A stretch of DNA of 64,000 nucleotides from positions 558,001 through 622,000 of the forward strand of contig NZ_VCEJ01000004.1 in the NCBI RefSeq assembly GCF_005860805.1, written 5' to 3'. Both the position numbers and the translations under genes were made by a program. The notes below the pieces were generated by a model that ran no database searches, was not told where the DNA came from, and saw nothing but the letters and a program-made list of their open reading frames with translations. Shown here piece after piece: positions 33,776 through 42,407 of the stretch; position 1 is the stretch's first letter, and each line of letters starts with the position of its first letter. This DNA comes from Dyadobacter luticola (GTDB lineage Bacteria; Bacteroidota; Bacteroidia; Cytophagales; Spirosomataceae).

Positions 33776-34111
33776 ATGATAAGTCAGTTAGAGGAAATTA
33801 AAGAAACGCTTTTTAAGTATTTCGAAACACGGATCGATCTGTTCAAGATCGAAACGAGGGATAAGATTGAACGTGCGGTGGTGATGGCCGTTTATGGCGC
33901 ATTGCTGCTTTGCGTGGCGCTGACAATTCTGATCCTGGTGGTAATTCTGATAGGGACTTTCCTAAACAGATGGCTGCACAGCGATTATCTCGGTTTCCTG
34001 ATCCTGCTGGGGGTTTTTGTATTAAAACTCGTCATCTGGATCGTCTGGAAAGAAGCCTTTGTAAGGATGATCAGGAATGTAATTGTTCGTTTTACCAAAG
34101 AAAAGGAGTAG
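33776..34111 (+). CDS. holin-X-like (PF07332) small membrane protein
   Basis: 111-residue protein with an amphipathic N-terminal helix (EEIKETLFKYFETRIDLFKIETRDKI, charged) and two membrane helices, the layout of the actinobacterial holin-X superfamily. Such proteins often sit beside YtxH-like or other envelope-stress genes. The function is unknown. No prophage genes are nearby. Confidence 0.8.
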   Translation: MISQLEEIKETLFKYFETRIDLFKIETRDKIERAVVMAVYGALLLCVALTILILVVILIGTFLNRWLHSDYLGFLILLGVFVLKLVIWIVWKEAFVRMIRNVIVRFTKEKE

Positions 34112-34204
34112 CACTTTTCACCGCCGGTCTGGGATGCCAGGCGTCAAATCGCTATTTTTGGGTTCCTTTGGGAATTTCATATACCACTATTAAACAGGGA
34201 TGAG

Positions 34205-34627
34205 ATGAATTCGCCGATAGATTCTTCCGTAAAAATTAAACCGTTTTCGTCCGATACGGATAAGGATAAACTGGATCTGCAGCTGGATGCGGACGTTTAT
34301 CGTGAGAAGCTTGAACATCAATGGAGCGATCTCAAAACCGAAGCAACCAGCTATGGAAAGCAGGCGCTGGTCATAGGCGGGGTGGTTGCGACGAGCTATC
34401 TGGTAATGAATGCTTTTTTGCCTAAAACCAAAAAGGATAAGGAAGCAGAAAAGAAAAAGCAGGCACCGAAAGAGGAGTTTGTACTCATCGAAAAAAGCAA
34501 GCTTAAGAAAGATAAAGCGCGTTCCACAGCGGGACAAGCGGTGCAAAGTTTAGCCTGGACATTGGCAGTGGGTTGGGCTCGCCAGAAGCTAAAACATTTA
34601 ATGCAAGACGAACAAAAAACTGAATGA
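34205..34627 (+). CDS. single-pass membrane protein of unknown function
   Basis: 140 residues: a charged N-terminal part with predicted coil (YREKLEHQWSDLKTEATSYG), one hydrophobic helix (ALVIGGVVATSYLVMNAFL), a Lys-rich stretch (KTKKDKEAEKKKQ), and a second, more polar helix near the C-terminus (SLAWTLAVGWARQKL). Its stop overlaps the start of the GGGP synthase gene by four bases (ATGA), so the two are translationally coupled. Not recognised as a known family. Confidence 0.75.
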   Translation: MNSPIDSSVKIKPFSSDTDKDKLDLQLDADVYREKLEHQWSDLKTEATSYGKQALVIGGVVATSYLVMNAFLPKTKKDKEAEKKKQAPKEEFVLIEKSKLKKDKARSTAGQAVQSLAWTLAVGWARQKLKHLMQDEQKTE

Positions 34628-35397
34628 AAGCAGCGAATCATCAAATCGCAGACCTCCTTTCCACAAGAAAACAAGAAAAAAGGAAATCGTTTGCTGTTCT
34701 CTTAGATCCCGATAAAGTCAATTTTTCCACCTTTCCCGAATTCCTCAGATATGCGGAAGGGCATGGTGTGGATTTCTTTTTTGTGGGCGGAAGCCTAATT
34801 ACCAATTACGCGATCGACAAATTGATCGCTGCCATTCACGAGCATACCAACATTCCCGCTATCCTGTTCCCGGGAAGCAGCTTACATATCGATCCGTCAG
34901 CCGACGCAATCCTTTTATTATCCTTAATTTCCGGTCGTAATGCAGACCTTCTGATCGGTCAGCATGTCATTGCGGCACCGTTGCTGAAAAGGAGCGGAAT
35001 TGAAGTTTTGCCGACCGGCTACCTGCTGATCGAAAGCGGCAGGCTTACCACGGTTTCCTACATTAGTAATACAACACCGCTTCCCAGAGACAAGCCAGGT
35101 ATCGTTGCATGCACCGCTTTGGCGGGTGAATACCTGGGTTTAAGCAACATTTTCCTCGACGCCGGCAGCGGCGCACTTTACCCGGTTACTGGTGAAACCA
35201 TAGCAGCAGTGCGGGCAGCCGTCGATACGCCCATCATTGTCGGCGGAGGAATTGATTCTTACGAAAAGGCGGAAAACGCCCTCAGCGCCGGTGCAGACGT
35301 GATTGTGGTAGGTAATGGTATCGAGAAAAATCCTGAGCTTCTCCCCGAAGTAGCGGCCTGTGTAAGCGCTTTTAATCGCAATGTCGCGCAGGTTTAG
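34624..35397 (+). CDS. geranylgeranylglyceryl/heptaprenylglyceryl phosphate synthase
   Basis: 257-residue prenyltransferase of the PcrB/GGGP synthase family, which links a polyprenyl chain to glycerol-1-phosphate through an ether bond. Motifs: VLLDPDK near the N-terminus, FFVGGS, the phosphate loops FLDAGSGA and VGGGIDSYEKA, and VVGNGIEKNP at the end. Bacteroidota carry a group of these enzymes; the fate of the ether lipid there is poorly known. Coupled to the preceding membrane-protein gene. Confidence 0.93.
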   Translation: MKAANHQIADLLSTRKQEKRKSFAVLLDPDKVNFSTFPEFLRYAEGHGVDFFFVGGSLITNYAIDKLIAAIHEHTNIPAILFPGSSLHIDPSADAILLLSLISGRNADLLIGQHVIAAPLLKRSGIEVLPTGYLLIESGRLTTVSYISNTTPLPRDKPGIVACTALAGEYLGLSNIFLDAGSGALYPVTGETIAAVRAAVDTPIIVGGGIDSYEKAENALSAGADVIVVGNGIEKNPELLPEVAACVSAFNRNVAQV

Positions 35398-35513
35398 TCA
35401 TCAGGCACAGAAATTATAGGACAAAAGGAAGTGATTTGAATATTTTCTAAGGAAATTTTAAGTTCTTGGAAAAATACAAACTGCAAGTGTAGGAATATTC
35501 AAGTTAAAGCTAT

Positions 35514-35521
35514 TACCTTTG
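35514..35521 (+). promoter_or_regulatory. -7 promoter element TACCTTTG for the small lipoprotein gene
   Basis: Exact TAnnTTTG match, 26 bases before the start codon. With the terminator downstream, it makes the small lipoprotein gene a single transcription unit. Confidence 0.6.
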
Positions 35522-35547
35522 CACCGAACCTTAATTACACCCAAGAA

Positions 35548-35736
35548 ATGAAAAAATTCTTTGCATTCGCGTTTGTTGCCGGGATGGTAGCTTTCGCTTC
35601 TTGTACTAGCAAACCAGCTGACGAATCAGGATCGGCAGACTCAACAGTTGAAGCAGCTCCAATGACTGCTGATACTATGTCTACTGACACTACAATGATG
35701 GCTGACACAACTGCTGCTGATACTACTAAAAAGTAA
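35548..35736 (+). CDS. small Thr/Ala-rich lipoprotein
   Basis: 62-residue protein: signal peptide and lipobox (AFASC), then a low-complexity tail of Thr, Ala, Asp, Met and Ser (MSTDTTMMADTTAADTT) ending in KK. It looks like a minor outer-membrane lipoprotein of the kind found in many Bacteroidota. It has its own promoter and a strong terminator. No function is assigned. Confidence 0.75.
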   Translation: MKKFFAFAFVAGMVAFASCTSKPADESGSADSTVEAAPMTADTMSTDTTMMADTTAADTTKK

Positions 35737-35761
35737 TCAGACGTACGAGTCGAAAATCTTG

Positions 35762-35794
35762 AAAAGCCCTATGAAAATAGGGCTTTTCTTTTTT
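35762..35794 (+). terminator. intrinsic terminator after the small lipoprotein gene
   Basis: AAAAGCCCTAT / ATAGGGCTTTT with a GAAA tetraloop and a T-run after it. Confidence 0.9.
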
Positions 35795-35804
35795 TATTTA
35801 ATGA

Positions 35805-36416
35805 ATGAAAAGTGTTTCCATAGCGCTGCATGTGCCCCAGCTGGCAAGCCAGTATTGTGAAGAACTCTACCGCAGCTACAAATTTGACTTCCTGCTTTCC
35901 CGCCCCCGCCGCACCCGGCTGGGCGATTTTACAGTAAAACCAGGCTTTATTCCCCGGATCACGGTCAATGTTAATTTAAACCCATACAATTTCCTGATCA
36001 CCTACCTGCACGAAGTAGCACATTGTGTGGTGCATTACAAATACAAAGGCAGGAGAAAGCGCGTAGCGCCGCATGGTGCGGAGTGGAAACAGGAATTTCG
36101 TACGCTTTTACAGCCGGTACTGACCGAAAGTATCTTCCCCGAAGACATTCTGATGCCACTGATGCGTTATGCTCAAAATCCCGGTGCCTCCACAGGCGGC
36201 GACCTGCTGCTTTTCAACGCAATCCGGAGATACGACGATGCTGTTTTGCAGGAAGGAAGAATCGCGCTAAAACAGCTGAATGAAGGTTCCAGCTTTGTTT
36301 TTCAAAACCGGACATTTACCCGTGGCATTTTAAGAAGGACCCGTGTGCTGTGCACGGACAAAATTTCACAGCGCCTCTATACCATACCGGCCCATGCATT
36401 GGTTGAAGCGTGTTGA
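35805..36416 (+). CDS. SprT-like zinc metalloprotease-fold protein
   Basis: 203-residue SprT-like protein with the zinc motif HEVAH (YLHEVAHCVVHY) and a downstream HGAEWKQEF that supplies the third ligand. In other organisms SprT/Spartan proteins act on DNA-protein crosslinks, but bacterial members are little studied. It starts shortly after the terminator of the lipoprotein gene and ends 10 bases before porU. The C-terminal part (FQNRTFTRGILRRTRVLC) resembles the zinc-ribbon area of the family but lacks paired Cys. Confidence 0.85.
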   Translation: MKSVSIALHVPQLASQYCEELYRSYKFDFLLSRPRRTRLGDFTVKPGFIPRITVNVNLNPYNFLITYLHEVAHCVVHYKYKGRRKRVAPHGAEWKQEFRTLLQPVLTESIFPEDILMPLMRYAQNPGASTGGDLLLFNAIRRYDDAVLQEGRIALKQLNEGSSFVFQNRTFTRGILRRTRVLCTDKISQRLYTIPAHALVEAC

Positions 36417-36426
36417 TGGAAAAAGA

Positions 36427-39400
36427 ATGATGCGCCAGACGGTTTTGGCCTTTCTGGCAATGCTGGTTGCTTTTTCGCTCCACGCGCAGAATGCTGTTTT
36501 TTCTTCCGGTCAGTGGTACAAGCTGGGAGTAACACAGACCGGTATCCACAAAATCGATTTTTCTGCCCTCCGAAAAATGGGTATTGATCCTGGAAAAGTT
36601 GACCCGGGACAGATAAGGTTGTTCGGGAATGGTGGCGCCATGCTGCCGCAGGCAAATGCCGCTCCCCGTCAAAGTCAGCCCAAAGAAAATGCGATCTGGA
36701 TTAAAGGCGGCGAAGATGGTAAGCTGAATAATGGTGATGCTATTTACTTCTATGCCGAAAGTCCGCACATTATCACCTACGATTCTGCCAAAGCCGAGCT
36801 GCAACACCAGATCAACTGCTACGCGGATACCAATTTTTACTTTCTCACATTCGGGCAGGGACAAGGCTTGCGGATTGCGGGCGCACCCAACATAATTGCA
36901 AAGAATGCGCCGGTAGTGACGCAGTTTGACGATTACTGGTATCACGAGCTCGAAACCTATAACCTTTTAAAATCAGGTCGAGAGTGGTATGGCGAATACC
37001 TCGGAGCTTCGCCAGCGAACATTAACGTGGATTTGCCGGGTGTGATCTTAAATTCTTCTGCAAAACTCAGGACGTCAGCCATCGGAGCGGCGCAAGTTAC
37101 GACAAAGTTTGTCTGGAATGTGAACGATAATATGGTCGGTACCAGCCAGATCGGGACGGTGAGTGGCGGAATTTACGATGTGCGGGCTCTGCGTGCCGAG
37201 TCCGTTTATGCATTTGCCGCCCCTGCTGCTTCTGCTTTCAAAATCAATGTGACTTATGATAAAAATGGTCAAGCCTCGGCGCAGGCTTATCTGAATTATG
37301 TTGCCTTACAGGTAAAAAGAGAGCTCAACTTTTATGATAAGCAGCAGCTGTTTTATTTTTTACCTCAAAAATCAGACACTGCTACATACCAGATGAAGCG
37401 TGCCGCAGATGGCTGGAACATCTGGAATGTGAGCAACCCTTTGCAGCCTGCCGCCGTCATTATTCAGAATGCAGGAAGTAATGCTTCTTTCACGGCCAGC
37501 GGCGCCAGTAAATTGGGAAAATACATCAGTTTCAAACCCGAACAAGCTTTTGAGCCGGTCTCGTGGACGAGGATCGATAACCAGGACATTGCAGCCTCAG
37601 AAGCACCGGACCTGTTAATCGTTTCTCCAAAAGCGTGGCTCTCCGAGGCGCGGCGACTAGCTGCATTCCGGGAAACAAATGATGGTCTGAATGTGCTGGT
37701 GGTGGGTAGTGACGAAGTTTATAATGAATTTTCATCCGGTAAACCCGACGCGACGGCGATCCGCGATTTTGTCAGAATGCTTTATCAAAAAACGCCCGGC
37801 AATCTCAAATACCTGCTGCTTTTCGGCGATGCTACGTATGATTACCGGGATAAGTTGAAAAATCAGACACCGGCGCAGCGAAGTAATTTCATCCCGGTTT
37901 ATGAGAGCCGCGAGTCGCTGAATCCGGTTTACACTTATTCCTCCGACGATTATTATGGTTTTATGGAAGCCAGCGAAGGTAGCTGGGAGGAATCGACGGC
38001 CGGGGACCATACTTTGGATATTGGTGTGGGCAGGCTGCCGGTAAAATCGCTTTTTGAGGCTGAGGTTGTGGTAGATAAGTTGATACGCTATGAGTCCGGG
38101 CGGTCGATCGGTCATTGGCGTAACAATGTCAAGTTCGTGGCCGATGATGGCGACGGCAACATTCACCAGAGCCACGCCGACCAGCTGGCGAAGCTGATCC
38201 AGCCTCAATTTTTGTCATCCAGAATATTCATTGACGAATCCGTACAAACCACGACGAGCGAAGGCCAGAAAGCGCCTGCGGTAAACAATAAAATCAGGAA
38301 CAGCATTGATAACGGAACATTGATCCTGAACTACACCGGTCATGGCGGCGTGAGCGGCTGGGCTGAGGAACAGGTACTTACATTGGCCGATATGCAGTCT
38401 GCCCGTGGGATTGACAACCTGACGCTGCTCTTCACCGCGACCTGCGATTTTGGAAGATATGACGATCCGGGAAATGTTTCGGGAGCGGAAATCATGGTTT
38501 TGAGTCCGAAAGGCGCGGCGATCGGCGCGATTAGCACCACACGGCCGGTTTATTCCAGTACCAATTTTACATTGAGCAAAGCATTTTACGAGTCGCTGGT
38601 CAAACCTGCCGCCGGGAAGCGCATGGGCGATTTTTTCAGGGATACCAAAAACGGAGCGCTCGTAGGCAGTTTGAACCGGAATTTCACATTACTGGCCGAT
38701 CCGTCCATGAAATTCGGGCTGAGTGAAAAAAGTGTTCGCTGGGAGCAAATGCCTGATAACCTGCGTGCTTTGCAAAAAGTAACGGTTCGGGGAGAGATTT
38801 GCGACCGCGTTAATGGTAAGCGTGATAGTATTTTCGATGGCACTGCGCGGGTGGCGATTTTTGACAAACAAATCACTTTTCAAACATTGGGCAACGAAGG
38901 CAGCCCGGAAAACTATTCGGAGTTTCGCAGCAAGTTATTTGACGGCAGCGTAACAGTGAAAGGAGGGAAGTTTACCTGTGAATTTGTGATGCCCAAGGAT
39001 ATTGATTACAGGGTGGGGTTAGGAAGGGCCAGCGTTTTTGCGGTGAGCGCCGATAGTACATCCACCGCAGCCGGGCAACTCGACCTGATGATCGGCGGGA
39101 GCGGGGAGCTGGTGACCGATAACGTTCCCCCTAAAATTTCGGCTTATCTGAATAATGATTCTTTCAGGAACGGTGACGTGGTGGAGCCTTCGCCGGTACT
39201 TTGGGTGCATGTGAGCGACGAAAACGGGATCAATATTTCCAATGCGGGCATCGGCCACGGGATTACATTAACATTGAATGACACGCTGACTATCAGCCTG
39301 AATGATTATTTCACAGCAAATACCGATGATTACCGTTCCGGGGTGGTTCGTTACCCGCTTGCTAATTTGCCCGCCGGTAAATATGTAACCAGTGTAAAAG

Positions 39401-39765
39401 TGTGGGATACGTATACTAACTTTTCGGAAATTGCGTTCGCTTTTCAAGTGGAAGCCGCAAGGCGTGTCTCCATCAATCAGTGGAACATTTATCCCAATCC
39501 GTTTGATAAAGAACTTTCCTTTGCGCTGGGTCACAGCCGGGAAAATGAGGATGTTGAACTCAGATTCAGCATTTTTACATCAAAAGGGCAGGAGCTCGGT
39601 AATTTTCGCTGGGAATATTACAACAGTGACCCCGTGATCAGAGAAACGGTAAACCTGGATCGCAGGATTCCGTCACACACAATGCTTTTATACAGGATGA
39701 TAATCAGGTCGTTAAAAGATAATTCAACTGACCAGAGAGCGGGACAGATCGTGCGCTCTCCCTGA
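36427..39765 (+). CDS. porU: type IX secretion system sortase PorU (C25 peptidase)
   Basis: About 1112-residue cell-surface sortase that removes the C-terminal sorting domain of T9SS cargo and attaches cargo to lipopolysaccharide. Signal peptide (VLAFLAMLVAFSLHAQ), N-terminal PorU signature (YKLGVTQTGIHKIDFSALRKMG), then the gingipain-like C25 domain with catalytic His639 (NYTGHGGVSGW) and Cys673 (FTATCDFGRYDD), and a C-terminal domain of sorting type (NIYPNPFDKELSF). Start taken at 36427 (MMRQ); the frame runs 28 codons further upstream inside sprT. porV follows 105 bases later, the usual order. Confidence 0.93.
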   Translation: MMRQTVLAFLAMLVAFSLHAQNAVFSSGQWYKLGVTQTGIHKIDFSALRKMGIDPGKVDPGQIRLFGNGGAMLPQANAAPRQSQPKENAIWIKGGEDGKLNNGDAIYFYAESPHIITYDSAKAELQHQINCYADTNFYFLTFGQGQGLRIAGAPNIIAKNAPVVTQFDDYWYHELETYNLLKSGREWYGEYLGASPANINVDLPGVILNSSAKLRTSAIGAAQVTTKFVWNVNDNMVGTSQIGTVSGGIYDVRALRAESVYAFAAPAASAFKINVTYDKNGQASAQAYLNYVALQVKRELNFYDKQQLFYFLPQKSDTATYQMKRAADGWNIWNVSNPLQPAAVIIQNAGSNASFTASGASKLGKYISFKPEQAFEPVSWTRIDNQDIAASEAPDLLIVSPKAWLSEARRLAAFRETNDGLNVLVVGSDEVYNEFSSGKPDATAIRDFVRMLYQKTPGNLKYLLLFGDATYDYRDKLKNQTPAQRSNFIPVYESRESLNPVYTYSSDDYYGFMEASEGSWEESTAGDHTLDIGVGRLPVKSLFEAEVVVDKLIRYESGRSIGHWRNNVKFVADDGDGNIHQSHADQLAKLIQPQFLSSRIFIDESVQTTTSEGQKAPAVNNKIRNSIDNGTLILNYTGHGGVSGWAEEQVLTLADMQSARGIDNLTLLFTATCDFGRYDDPGNVSGAEIMVLSPKGAAIGAISTTRPVYSSTNFTLSKAFYESLVKPAAGKRMGDFFRDTKNGALVGSLNRNFTLLADPSMKFGLSEKSVRWEQMPDNLRALQKVTVRGEICDRVNGKRDSIFDGTARVAIFDKQITFQTLGNEGSPENYSEFRSKLFDGSVTVKGGKFTCEFVMPKDIDYRVGLGRASVFAVSADSTSTAAGQLDLMIGGSGELVTDNVPPKISAYLNNDSFRNGDVVEPSPVLWVHVSDENGINISNAGIGHGITLTLNDTLTISLNDYFTANTDDYRSGVVRYPLANLPAGKYVTSVKVWDTYTNFSEIAFAFQVEAARRVSINQWNIYPNPFDKELSFALGHSRENEDVELRFSIFTSKGQELGNFRWEYYNSDPVIRETVNLDRRIPSHTMLLYRMIIRSLKDNSTDQRAGQIVRSP

Positions 39766-39811
39766 GAGAATAAAACTTATCATTATTTTTAGTATTAACT
39801 ATCTTTCATCG

Positions 39812-39819
39812 TATTTTTG
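39812..39819 (+). promoter_or_regulatory. possible -7 promoter element TATTTTTG for porV
   Basis: Fits TAnnTTTG and lies 51 bases upstream of the porV start; surrounding sequence is AT-rich and there is no clear -33 TTG. porV may have its own promoter in addition to read-through from porU. Confidence 0.35.
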
Positions 39820-39870
39820 ACCCTTTAAAGAAGCTGATTTAAAGCACTTCCTATCGCAAATCCAATTTCT

Positions 39871-41028
39871 ATGAGACTATTTTTTGGTGCATTATCCTCA
39901 CTATTCATTTTAACTTCGGGTACGCTTTTGGCCCAAACCACACTCACGAGACGAATTCCTGCTTCACCACTTTCTTTCTTGACATTTGCCCCTGACGCAC
40001 GCAGCGCAGCGATGGGAGAAGCCGGTGTGGCATTAAGTCCTGACGCCAATTCGACTTACTGGAATGCTGCCAAACTTCCATATAACACCCGGGATATTGG
40101 TATTTCGGCATCTTATACGCCATGGCTTAGAAATTTGGTGGACGATATGTGGCTGGGTTACCTGACCGGCTACAAAAAATTAGGCGATAAGCAGGCAGTA
40201 GCGCTTTCTGTCAATTACTTCAACAATGGTGAGCTGGATTTGCGTGACGCGGTTGGTACCCAAATGGGATATTTCAACTCACGGGAAGTTTCTTTTGCCG
40301 GAACTTACTCCCGTCAGCTGGCCAAGAATTTCTCGATGGCTTTGACATTAAAATACATTTCATCCAACCTTGCGGGTACGTCTGTCATTAATAACGCTTC
40401 AATAGCCCCGGCACGGACTGCTGCCGGTGATATCAGCGCTTACTACCGCAAGCAGATCAGAAATGAAGATACCGGAGGTGAATTTACCTGGTCTCTGGGG
40501 GCAGTACTCTCTAACCTGGGCGGTAAAGTCAATTACGGTTCAGGGACCAATACTGAGAACTTTATCCCTACAACCTTGAAACTAGGTGGTGGAATATCCT
40601 TCTCGGCAGATGGCAGAAACAAGTTTAACTTTATCCTGGACGCTGCCAAGCTGATGGTACCAACACCAGACGGAACGACAACAATTAACCAAAAACCACT
40701 TTTGAAAGGTGTTTTCGGATCATTCTCGGATGCACCGGATGGTTTCAAAGAGGAAATGCAGGAAATTGCGCTCTCAGGAGGTGCGGAATACTGGTACAAC
40801 AATATCTTCGCTCTGAGAGCCGGATATTATGGAGAAAACAAAAACAAAGGCGACCGCCAATTCTTCACAGCTGGTGCAGGCGCGCGGTTTATGGACAAAT
40901 ATTCAGTTGATTTTGCTTACCTCTTTCCAGTAAAACAAGGAAGCCCGCTGGCGCAGACATTGCGTATCACGCTTTCAGTCGGTTTGAACAAAGCGGAAAA
41001 ACTGGACGTCTCAGACACAGAAAACTAA
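39871..41028 (+). CDS. porV: type IX secretion outer membrane protein PorV
   Basis: 385-residue outer-membrane barrel of the PorV/LptO family that shuttles T9SS cargo from the translocon to PorU. Signal peptide, then FLTFAPDARSAAMGEAGVAL, typical of PorV, YWNAAKLPY, SASYTPWLRNLVDDMWLGY, and barrel strands ending in TLRITLSVGLN. A strong terminator follows. Confidence 0.94.
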   Translation: MRLFFGALSSLFILTSGTLLAQTTLTRRIPASPLSFLTFAPDARSAAMGEAGVALSPDANSTYWNAAKLPYNTRDIGISASYTPWLRNLVDDMWLGYLTGYKKLGDKQAVALSVNYFNNGELDLRDAVGTQMGYFNSREVSFAGTYSRQLAKNFSMALTLKYISSNLAGTSVINNASIAPARTAAGDISAYYRKQIRNEDTGGEFTWSLGAVLSNLGGKVNYGSGTNTENFIPTTLKLGGGISFSADGRNKFNFILDAAKLMVPTPDGTTTINQKPLLKGVFGSFSDAPDGFKEEMQEIALSGGAEYWYNNIFALRAGYYGENKNKGDRQFFTAGAGARFMDKYSVDFAYLFPVKQGSPLAQTLRITLSVGLNKAEKLDVSDTEN

Positions 41029-41075
41029 CTGTCGCAAGAAACTTAATACTGAAACAAGAAATTTAATTTTTACGA

Positions 41076-41112
41076 AACGAATGGCGTTATTGCAACGTCA
41101 TTCGTTTTTTTA
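41076..41112 (+). terminator. intrinsic terminator after porV
   Basis: AACGAATGGCGTT pairs with AACGTCATTCGTT (one mismatch) around ATTGC, followed by seven T. It ends only 15 bases before the M16 start codon. Confidence 0.85.
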
Positions 41113-41126
41113 TACCTACGTTTCTC

Positions 41127-42407
41127 ATGTCGTTAGACCGCTCGTTAGCACCAGATTTTAAGGTTATACATTCCGTTCATTTTCCAGATCCCAAAACCTA
41201 TACACTCGATAATGGCCTTGCCCTGCATGTGATCAACATTGGCGAGCAGCCGGTGATCCGGCTGGAATGTATTTTCGAAGCCGGCAACTGGTACGAAGAG
41301 AAAATCGGTGCATCGTACTTTGCTATCAAAATGCTGCCCGAAGGTGTTCGTGGCATGGCGTCGCAGGAAATCAGCGAGGCGTTTGACAAGCTGGGCGCAT
41401 TTACCGAAATGACGCACACTTCGGATCGTATAGGTGTTGTCGTTTATTGTCTTTCCAGGTTTTTGCCCGAAGTTTTGTCACTTGTGGGCCAGCTTATCCA
41501 GGAAGCAACATTCCCTGAAAAGGAATTACAGGAACTCCGCAACATTACTGTTCAAAACCTCAAAGTCAACAAAGAAAAGAATGCTTACCTGGCGACGACC
41601 GAGTTCAGAGCGCAGCTTTTTGGCCTGGATCACCCCTACGGCCAGAGCCAGGACGAAACCAATATCGCCAATTTATCGCCCGATGCGATCCTCGATCATT
41701 ATAACAAGTTTATTAAAAACGGAAAATTTACCGTCGTCCTCGCCGGTATGGTTTCTGAAGCCGATGTGCAGGTAGTCAATGATACTTTTGGAAAAAGCAC
41801 ATTTAATGATGCAGGTTCGCAAGTGAATTTCACGCCCGGCGCGATTTATCAGAATCAGGAAACCGTTGTGGCACGTCCCGAAAGTGTGCAGTCTTCGATT
41901 CGTATGGGCCGGATTTTGTTTAACCGTCATCACCCGGATTATTTCCGGTTACTGGTGACCAATGAAATTCTGGGCGGATACTTTGGTTCGAGGCTGATGA
42001 AAAACATCCGCGAGGAGAAAGGGCTTACTTATGGCATTTCGTCGCATCTGGTCGCATTGCGTCACGAAGGCTATTTTATGATCGGGACCGACGTGAAGAA
42101 GGAATTTACGCAGCAGACGATCGACGAAATCAAGAAAGAAATTTTCAAGTTGCAGACCGAAATGGTGGGCGAAGAAGAACTTACCACCGTGAAAAATTTC
42201 ATGGCAGGCGAGTTTGCGGGATCATTGAATACCGCTTTTGAAGTAGCAGACCGTCAAAAAGTTTTGTTACTTGACGGACTTCCTGACGATTTTTATAAAA
42301 ACTATATCAACAACATTCACGCGGTGACCAGCCAGGACGTGATGGCGATGGCGAATCTCTATCTTCAGCCAGAAAGTATGGTCACTGTGATTGCGGGCGG
42401 CAAGTAA
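41127..42407 (+). CDS. M16-family protein without the zinc-binding motif (likely inactive subunit)
   Basis: 426-residue M16 (pitrilysin-like) protein with no signal peptide. The fold is clear: FEAGNWYEEKIGASYF aligns with the GxxxE...G...HFLEH region of active enzymes and GLTYGISSHL matches the C-terminal substrate-arm motif. The HxxEH zinc site is missing; the matching positions read SYFAI (about residues 63-67). Active M16 peptidases often pair with such inactive partners, but no active M16 gene is adjacent here. It may act as a chaperone-like or binding protein, or pair with a distant subunit. Confidence 0.88.
   Translation: MSLDRSLAPDFKVIHSVHFPDPKTYTLDNGLALHVINIGEQPVIRLECIFEAGNWYEEKIGASYFAIKMLPEGVRGMASQEISEAFDKLGAFTEMTHTSDRIGVVVYCLSRFLPEVLSLVGQLIQEATFPEKELQELRNITVQNLKVNKEKNAYLATTEFRAQLFGLDHPYGQSQDETNIANLSPDAILDHYNKFIKNGKFTVVLAGMVSEADVQVVNDTFGKSTFNDAGSQVNFTPGAIYQNQETVVARPESVQSSIRMGRILFNRHHPDYFRLLVTNEILGGYFGSRLMKNIREEKGLTYGISSHLVALRHEGYFMIGTDVKKEFTQQTIDEIKKEIFKLQTEMVGEEELTTVKNFMAGEFAGSLNTAFEVADRQKVLLLDGLPDDFYKNYINNIHAVTSQDVMAMANLYLQPESMVTVIAGGK

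Noticed and set aside
33367..34111. Prophage lysis genes (two holin-like proteins)
   Set aside because: No endolysin, capsid, integrase or other phage genes are nearby, and both families are common as ordinary chromosomal genes.
36343..36426. 28 extra N-terminal codons of PorU
   Set aside because: They overlap sprT and precede the signal peptide; an ATG just before the signal peptide is available.
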